64,000 nucleotides of DNA from positions 186,001-250,000 of the forward strand of contig PHCE01000002.1 of NCBI GenBank assembly GCA_002840765.1, read 5' to 3'. Below the pieces are notes generated by a model. It saw only the letters and a program-made list of their open reading frames with translations, searched no databases and was not told the origin of the DNA. Shown piece by piece: positions 58,821 to 64,000 of the stretch (positions are counted from its first letter, which is position 1; every line of letters starts with the position of its first letter). Position numbers and translations under genes: made by a program. Source of the stretch: Betaproteobacteria bacterium HGW-Betaproteobacteria-7. Lineage in GTDB: Bacteria > Pseudomonadota > Gammaproteobacteria > Burkholderiales > Rhodocyclaceae.

Positions 58821-60167
58821 ATGCACATTCACATTCTCGGCATCTGCGGCACCTTCATGGGCGGCATCGCCCAGCTGGCCGTGGCCGCTGGCCACAAGGT
58901 TACCGGTTGCGACGCCAACGTCTATCCGCCGATGAGCGACCAGTTGCGCGGCGCCGGCATCGAGTTGATCGAAGGTTTCGCCATGGCGCAACTGGCGATG
59001 AAACCCGATATTTTCCTGGTCGGCAACGCCATTTCGCGTGGCAATCCGCTGCTCGAAGCCATCCTTGACCAAGGCCTGCCCTACGTTTCCGGACCGCAGT
59101 GGCTGGCCGACAATATCCTGCAGGGTCGCTGGGTACTCGGCGTCGCCGGCACCCACGGCAAGACAACGACCAGTTCGATGCTGGCCTGGATACTGGAAGA
59201 CGCCAACATGGCGCCGGGCTTCCTGATCGGTGGTGTGCCGCTGAACTTCGGCGTCTCGGCCCGACTGGGCGAGACGCCGTTTTTCGTCATCGAAGCCGAC
59301 GAGTACGACACGGCTTTCTGCGACAAGCGCTCCAAGTTCATTCACTATCGCCCGCGGACAGCAGTCCTGAACAATCTTGAATTCGATCATGCAGACATAT
59401 TCAGCGATCTGGCGGCCATCGAAACACAATTCCACCATCTCGTCAGAACCCTGCCGGCCAATGGTCTGATCGTTTCCAATGCCGGCGAAGGCAGTCTGGA
59501 ACGGGTGATCGCACGCGGTTGCTGGACGGCGGTCGAACGTTTCAACGATCCTGCCGGCTACCGCTGCACAGGCGACGACGCCAGTGGCGAACTGGTGCTG
59601 CATGGACCGGATGGCGAAATTGGCCGCGGCCTCTGGCAACTCTCCGGCGAACATAACCGGGCCAATGCCTGTGCTGCGCTGCTCGCTGCCCGCCACGTCG
59701 GTGTACCCTTTGCCCGCGGCCTGGAAGCGCTGGCGCGCTTCGAGAACGTCAAGCGGCGCATGGAAGTACGCGGTACGGTGCGCGACATCACCGTCTACGA
59801 TGACTTTGCCCATCATCCGACGGCCATTGCCACGACGGTTGCCGGCTTGCGTCGCAAGGTCGGCGCGGCACGCATCCTGGCGGTGCTCGAACCGCGCTCG
59901 AACACCATGAAACTGGGAACGATGAAGAGCCAGCTACCGGAGAGCCTGCGCGAAGTCGACGCGGCCTTCTGCTTCGCCGGCAACCTCGGCTGGGATGCTG
60001 CCGAAGCACTGGCGCCAATGGGCGGAAGGGCGACGGTTGTCGAGGAACTCGACCACCTGGTGGAACAAATTGCCCAGGCCGCCCGTCCGGGCGATCATAT
60101 CCTGGTCATGAGCAACGGCGGCTTCGGCGGCATTCACGACAAACTACTGCAAAGGCTGGCCGCATGA
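58821..60167 (+). CDS. mpl: UDP-N-acetylmuramate:L-Ala-gamma-D-Glu-meso-DAP ligase
   Basis: This 448-residue Mur ligase reattaches recycled tripeptide to UDP-MurNAc. MHIHILGICGTFMGGIAQLA starts the Rossmann domain. The ATP loop GTHGKTTT lies at about 111-118, and EADEYDTAFCDKRSKFIHY and DDFAHHPTAI are typical of Mpl rather than MurC. A TAGAAT hexamer about 30 bases before the ATG may be the -10 box. It overlaps the SCO-like gene by four bases. Confidence 0.95.
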   Translation: MHIHILGICGTFMGGIAQLAVAAGHKVTGCDANVYPPMSDQLRGAGIELIEGFAMAQLAMKPDIFLVGNAISRGNPLLEAILDQGLPYVSGPQWLADNILQGRWVLGVAGTHGKTTTSSMLAWILEDANMAPGFLIGGVPLNFGVSARLGETPFFVIEADEYDTAFCDKRSKFIHYRPRTAVLNNLEFDHADIFSDLAAIETQFHHLVRTLPANGLIVSNAGEGSLERVIARGCWTAVERFNDPAGYRCTGDDASGELVLHGPDGEIGRGLWQLSGEHNRANACAALLAARHVGVPFARGLEALARFENVKRRMEVRGTVRDITVYDDFAHHPTAIATTVAGLRRKVGAARILAVLEPRSNTMKLGTMKSQLPESLREVDAAFCFAGNLGWDAAEALAPMGGRATVVEELDHLVEQIAQAARPGDHILVMSNGGFGGIHDKLLQRLAA

Positions 60168-60751
60168 AACGACGCAATTTCCTCTACCTGTTTCCGGCAC
60201 TCGGCCTGTTGGCCTGCGGTGTCGACGAGCGCGGGTTTTACAACAAGGACCAGACCGCCCAGGGGATCGTGCCACAGGCCAGCCTCTTCGGCGGCGACGG
60301 CAATGCCGTCAGCTTCGAGGATTTCCGCGGCAAGGCGCTGGTCGTCTATTTTGGCTACACCAATTCTCCGGAAATGGTGCCGACGGCGATGCGCAAGTAC
60401 GCCAGCCTGATCCGCAACCTGCGCAGCAAGGATGCCGAGCGTGTGCAATTCCTGTTCATCAGCTTCGATAGCGAGCGTGACACGCCGGCGCTTAGTAACA
60501 CCTATGCCCGCCTGTTCAACCAGGGATTCACCGGCCTGGCTGCAGATGCGCCACAAATCGCTGCTCTTGCCAGCCAGTTCGGCGCCACTTACACGAAGAA
60601 ATCCGTTGCCGGCAGCGCCGCCTATCATTTCGAGCACAGCAATGAGGCCTATGTCGTAGACCCCAAGGGTCGCCTGCGCCTGGCGCTGGCCGCCGACGCC
60701 CTGCTCGAACCGATTACCGCCGACCTGCAGAAACTGTTGGCGGAAAAGTAA
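60164..60751 (+). CDS. SCO1/SenC-like lipoprotein lacking the copper-binding cysteines
   Basis: This 195-residue protein has a lipoprotein signal with lipobox LLAC (Cys18), then a thioredoxin-fold SCO domain: FRGKALVVYFGYT, QFLFISFDSERDTP, and YVVDPKGRLRL. SCO proteins bind copper with CxxxC after FGYT plus a later His. Here the positions are Ser68 and Val72 (TNSPEMVP), while His158 is kept. Copper delivery to cytochrome oxidase by the usual chemistry is therefore unlikely. It overlaps mpl by four bases and ends in a terminator. Confidence 0.85.
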   Translation: MKRRNFLYLFPALGLLACGVDERGFYNKDQTAQGIVPQASLFGGDGNAVSFEDFRGKALVVYFGYTNSPEMVPTAMRKYASLIRNLRSKDAERVQFLFISFDSERDTPALSNTYARLFNQGFTGLAADAPQIAALASQFGATYTKKSVAGSAAYHFEHSNEAYVVDPKGRLRLALAADALLEPITADLQKLLAEK

Positions 60752-60778
60752 AAAGGCCTCGCCGCAGCGAGGCCTTTT
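60751..60778. terminator. Bidirectional terminator between SCO-like gene and maeB
   Basis: AAAAGGCCTCGC (60751-60762) pairs perfectly with GCGAGGCCTTTT (60767-60778) across CGCA. T-runs lie on both strands, so it should end both convergent messages. Confidence 0.9.
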
Positions 60779-60800
60779 CGACTGATCGACTGAAGCCGGA

Positions 60801-63008
60801 TCAGCGCTCCATCGATTCGACAACCGCCAGTGCCGTCATGTTGACCAGTCGGCGAACGGTTGCCGTCGAGGTCAGCACATGCACCGGACGAGCCACGCCG
60901 AGCAGGATGGGGCCGATGGTGACGCCTTCGCCGCCGGTCATCTTGATCAGGTTGTAGGAGATGTTGGCAGCGTCGATGTTGGGCATGACCAACAGGTTGG
61001 CCTCGCCCTTGAGCGGCGAATCCGGGTTGGCTTCTCGGCGCAGATCTTCATTGAGCGCCGAATCGCCGTGCATTTCGCCATCCACTTCCAGTTCGCCGGC
61101 CGACATGGCCGAGACCAGACCGGCAGCGACGCTCATCTTGCGCGCCGACTCGGAATTGCTGGAACCGAAATTGGAATGCGAGAGCAGTGCCACCTTCGGA
61201 TGGCTGCCGAAACGCTTGACCTGCTCCGCTGCCATCAGCGTCATTTCCGCGATTTCCTGGGCATTCGGGTTCTCGTTCACATGCGTGTCGCAGATGAACA
61301 GCGAACGGCCCGGCAGCATCAGGTAGTTCATCGCCGCCAGCGTGCTGACACCGGTGCGCTTGCCGATAATCTGGTTAATCACGCCGAGGTGGTGGCTGTA
61401 CTGGCCGGTCATACCGCAGATCAGGCCATCGGCGTAGCCGAGTTTGAGCAGCATGGCACCAATCACCGTCGGCTTGCGCCGCAGAGCTTCCTTGGCGATG
61501 GCCGGGGTGATGCCCTGACGCGCCATGGCCTTGTGGTACGCCATCCAGCACTCGCGGTAACGCTCATCAGATTCCGGATTGACGATATCGAAATCAACAC
61601 CAGGCTTGATCCGCAGCTTGGCTTTTTCAAGACGATGCTCGATGACCCCCGGACGACCGATCAGCAGCGGACGGGCGAACTTTTCTTCGATCACGACCTG
61701 AGCGGCACGCAGCACGCGCTCGTCTTCACCTTCGGCGAAAATGATGCGCTTGCCCTTGGCCTGACGGGCGGCCTGGAAGATGGCGCGCATACCGACGCCG
61801 GTGTGATATACGAATTCGGACAACTTGGCACGGTAAGCGGCCCAGTCGGTGATCGGACGGGTGGCGACGCCCGAATCCATGGCGGCCTGGGCAACGGCCG
61901 GGGCGATCTTGACGATCAGGCGCGGGTCGAAGGGCTTGGGAATCAGGTATTCCGGGCCGAAAGACAAGTCAGCGCCGGGATAGGCCATGGCCACTTCATC
62001 GGTCACTTCGGCTTCGGCCAGTTCAGCGATGGCACGCACCGAAGCCATCTTCATTTCTTCAGTAATCCGTGTGGCGCCAACATCGAGCGCACCGCGGAAG
62101 ATGAACGGGAAGCAGAGGACGTTATTGACCTGGTTCACGTAGTCGGAACGGCCGGTGGCGATGATCGCATCCGGGCGCACTTCCTTGACCAGTTCCGGCA
62201 TGATTTCCGGGGTCGGGTTGGCCAGCGCGAAGACCATCGGCTTGTCAGCCATGCTGACGACCATGTCCTGCTTGACGACGCCGGCAGCAGACAGGCCGAG
62301 GAAAATATCGGCGCCGACCAGCGCTTCGCCCAGCGTGCGCTTGTCGGTGTTCTGGGCGTAGCGGGCCTTGGTTTCGTCCATGCCACCCGGGCGACCGACG
62401 TAGATGACACCCTTGGAGTCGCAGATGGTGATGTTCTCGCGTTTGACGCCGAGATCGCACCACAGGTTCACGCAGGAGATGGCAGCCGCACCGGCGCCAG
62501 AAACGACGACCTTGACCTCGTCGATCTTCTTGCCGACGACCTTCAGGCCGTTGAGCATGGCGGCGCCGGAAATGATCGCGGTGCCGTGCTGGTCATCGTC
62601 TTCAAGGTTGATGCCACCGAGCGTTGGCTCGAGGGCGGCGATCATGTCAATCAGCTTGTCCGGGTCGTTCTCCGCCAATTCGATGTCGAAGACGTCAATT
62701 CCGGCGAACTTCTTGAACAGGCAGCCCTTACCTTCCATGACCGGCTTGGAAGCCAGCGGGCCGATATTGCCGAGGCCGAGTACCGCCGTACCGTTGGTCA
62801 CAACACCAACCAGATTGGCACGCGAGGTGTACCAGGCGGCCGTTGCCGGATCTTCGACGATCGCGTCACAGGCGGCGGCAACGCCCGGCGAGTAGGCCAG
62901 CGCCAGATCGCGCTGGTTGGTCAGCCCCTTGGTCGGGCGGACGGAAATTTTGCCTGGCGTGGGCCAGCGATGGTATTCAAGTGCTGCTTCGCGCAGATCC
63001 TTTTCCAC
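60801..63008 (-). CDS. maeB: NADP-type malic enzyme MaeB with C-terminal phosphotransacetylase-like domain, internally deleted
   Basis: This 735-residue protein has a malic-enzyme part (1-about 410) with YSPGV (39-43), GKGCLFKKF (93-101) and GAGAAAISC, and a PTA-like domain (about 425-735). Family members usually read LED-IKAPECF...VFHDDQHGTA. Here the text goes LED straight to DDQHGTA at residues 135-143, so about 23 residues between the metal ligands are missing in frame. The normal family length is about 755-760, in agreement. The protein would convert malate to pyruvate and CO2 if active, but this loss probably abolishes catalysis. The frame is open throughout. Confidence 0.92.
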   Translation of the reverse strand: MEKDLREAALEYHRWPTPGKISVRPTKGLTNQRDLALAYSPGVAAACDAIVEDPATAAWYTSRANLVGVVTNGTAVLGLGNIGPLASKPVMEGKGCLFKKFAGIDVFDIELAENDPDKLIDMIAALEPTLGGINLEDDDQHGTAIISGAAMLNGLKVVGKKIDEVKVVVSGAGAAAISCVNLWCDLGVKRENITICDSKGVIYVGRPGGMDETKARYAQNTDKRTLGEALVGADIFLGLSAAGVVKQDMVVSMADKPMVFALANPTPEIMPELVKEVRPDAIIATGRSDYVNQVNNVLCFPFIFRGALDVGATRITEEMKMASVRAIAELAEAEVTDEVAMAYPGADLSFGPEYLIPKPFDPRLIVKIAPAVAQAAMDSGVATRPITDWAAYRAKLSEFVYHTGVGMRAIFQAARQAKGKRIIFAEGEDERVLRAAQVVIEEKFARPLLIGRPGVIEHRLEKAKLRIKPGVDFDIVNPESDERYRECWMAYHKAMARQGITPAIAKEALRRKPTVIGAMLLKLGYADGLICGMTGQYSHHLGVINQIIGKRTGVSTLAAMNYLMLPGRSLFICDTHVNENPNAQEIAEMTLMAAEQVKRFGSHPKVALLSHSNFGSSNSESARKMSVAAGLVSAMSAGELEVDGEMHGDSALNEDLRREANPDSPLKGEANLLVMPNIDAANISYNLIKMTGGEGVTIGPILLGVARPVHVLTSTATVRRLVNMTALAVVESMER

Positions 63009-63145
63009 GGATTCTCCTCGGCGGATGGCTATTGGGAAAAACCCCGTAGGTTACTCCAACTCCCCAGGGCATTGCTACGTAATTATGAATTATAGAGTGA
63101 ACTACGTAGAATCCGAAACCCCGCGAAAGGCATTCGTGGGCGGTT

Positions 63146-63955
63146 TCAGACAGCCTGCGGCCGGCGCGTCAGCCGCAGGGCCATGACAAAACTCAGCGCG
63201 ATGATGGCGACCAGCGCAAAACCGAATGCCAACTCCTTGCCTTCACTCCAGGCATCGACCGCCGGCGACAGCAGCTTGGCCGTGCCAAAGGCGGCAACCA
63301 GCAAGCTGATGCCGGAGACCACCAGTCCCATGACGCGCGAGGCAACCAGCGCCACCTGGTCGGCACGAGCGATCAGGCGGGCGATCCACAAGCCGTTGAT
63401 GCCGTCGGTCAGCAGCATGCCGGCCATGAACAACGTGGCCAGCAACAGCGCATGCTGCCAGCCGCCGAACTGGGTTGCCGTCAGGGCGAAGAAAGCGGCT
63501 TGCGACAGGGTGTCGAAGGACAGGGCAAACAGCGCGCCGACCAGCGCCACCAATCCGGGATGTGAGACTTGCCGCAGATTGCCGAGCAGCCGCCCTTTGA
63601 GGCCGACCGGTTGGACCAGCTCATCCGGCCCGGCGCGCAGTACAGCTGCCAGATTCAGGCTGCCGAGGGCGACCAGGAAGGCGATCGAGATCACCGCACC
63701 GAGCAGGCCGAACCATGCCGGCACTTCCCACTGGCCCGCCAGCGCCGAGACACCGAGGGCGATGGCCAGCACCACAGTACCGTGACCGAGGGAGAACAGG
63801 GTACCGCAATAGCGCGCCAGGCCCGGCCGGGTGCGGGCGTTATAGCGGGTCAGGCCGTCGATGGTGGCCAGGTGGTCGGCGTCGAAGCCATGCTTCATGC
63901 CGAGGACGAAAGTCAGGATCAGCAGCGACAGCCAGTCGGTGGGCAGGGGGTCCAT
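63146..63955 (-). CDS. NiCoT-family nickel/cobalt permease
   Basis: This 269-residue membrane protein has the diagnostic motif HGFDADHLATID (about 22-33) in its second segment, SLGHGTVVLAIA, and FALSFDTLSQAAFFAL, with seven to eight membrane segments. NiCoT proteins import Ni2+ or Co2+ with high affinity. A NikR-like palindrome nine bases before the ATG (63965-63991) points to nickel. It may supply nickel for urease or hydrogenase encoded elsewhere. Confidence 0.9.
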   Translation of the reverse strand: MDPLPTDWLSLLILTFVLGMKHGFDADHLATIDGLTRYNARTRPGLARYCGTLFSLGHGTVVLAIALGVSALAGQWEVPAWFGLLGAVISIAFLVALGSLNLAAVLRAGPDELVQPVGLKGRLLGNLRQVSHPGLVALVGALFALSFDTLSQAAFFALTATQFGGWQHALLLATLFMAGMLLTDGINGLWIARLIARADQVALVASRVMGLVVSGISLLVAAFGTAKLLSPAVDAWSEGKELAFGFALVAIIALSFVMALRLTRRPQAV

Positions 63956-63964
63956 GGTGAGCTC

Positions 63965-63991
63965 GTATGAAAGATTTATATATCTTCATAC
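63965..63991. promoter_or_regulatory. NikR-like operator of the nickel permease gene
   Basis: GTATGA (63965-63970) and TCATAC (63986-63991) form the half-sites of the proteobacterial NikR operator, separated by 15 bases (the E. coli nik operator has 16). The inner bases continue the symmetry with one bulge. It is nine bases before the permease ATG, so a bound repressor would block transcription when nickel is plentiful. Confidence 0.75.
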
Positions 63992-64000
63992 AAACTCCGT

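Noticed and set aside
60879..63095. Long plus-strand open frame opposite maeB (about 738 codons)
   Set aside because: It mirrors maeB codon structure, has no recognisable motif and no ribosome site.

Overview
The window is a GC-rich, densely coded bacterial chromosome segment with short intergenic gaps and many 1-4 base start/stop overlaps. Gene content and order point to a betaproteobacterium, most likely of the Rhodocyclales (Dechloromonas/Azonexus/Aromatoleum relatives). The supporting signs are a three-subunit tungsten aldehyde oxidoreductase (aorABC), a pyrR-pyrB-pyrC' cluster with a degenerate dihydroorotase, the order methyltransferase-rhodanese-tolC-waaA, a pilGHIJ-chpA cluster and aroQ-accB-accC-prmA. 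The taxonomic placement is inference. I saw no insertion sequence, prophage, CRISPR array, rRNA or tRNA gene.

Layout. 1-2865 (minus): aorA, aorB and the 5' part of aorC. 3183-3635: membrane-anchored cytochrome c. 3693-9058 (minus): Rep helicase, a small hypothetical, a DUF4197 protein, and the type IV pilus retraction ATPases PilU and PilT. 9116-11446 (plus): yggS-proC-yggT-yggU. 11490-15575 (minus): a ComEA-like protein, then yqgE-ruvX-pyrR-pyrB-pyrC'. 15614-17026: photolyase. 17051-26066 (minus): Pil-Chp chemosensory cluster with a very large ChpA kinase. 26257-29025 (plus): thiD-thiE-hemL. 29082-36278 (minus): mgtE, then the chain uppP, hydrolase, RNB nuclease (broken), TonB-like protein, aroE, mtgA. 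36362-41038 (minus): MuiA-like protein, Cys-cluster protein, Spy-like protein, and thiC with its TPP riboswitch. 41306-45200 (plus): carbonic-anhydrase-like protein, then methyltransferase-rhodanese-tolC. 45166-47372 (minus): waaA and waaC. 47524-51226 (plus): UDP-sugar epimerase, glmS, apaH. 51096-58770 (minus): a probable ornithine-lipid pair (olsA/olsB-like), a PfkB-family kinase, a zinc-ribbon protein, prmA, accC, accB, aroQ and an unknown. 58821-60751 (plus): mpl and a SCO-like lipoprotein. 60801-63955 (minus): maeB and a nickel/cobalt permease with a NikR-like operator at the window edge.

Themes. Surface motility appears as two blocks, the retraction motors PilT/PilU and the Pil-Chp sensory system. 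The cell envelope is served by uppP, mtgA, mpl, waaA, waaC, glmS, the epimerase and the ornithine-lipid pair. Thiamine synthesis is split between thiDE and a riboswitch-controlled thiC.

Most of the interest lies in proteins that look degenerate against their families: a malic enzyme with an in-frame loss between its metal ligands, an RNB nuclease split by a frame-changing loss, a dihydroorotase homologue without its metal site, a SCO protein without its copper cysteines, and an alpha-carbonic anhydrase missing a zinc ligand. Several candidate regulatory elements also stand out: a hairpin over the olsB ribosome binding site, the NikR-like site, an operator-like palindrome before the tolC operon, and tandem hairpins ahead of the cytochrome gene. 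I did not find a clearly new multi-gene system.
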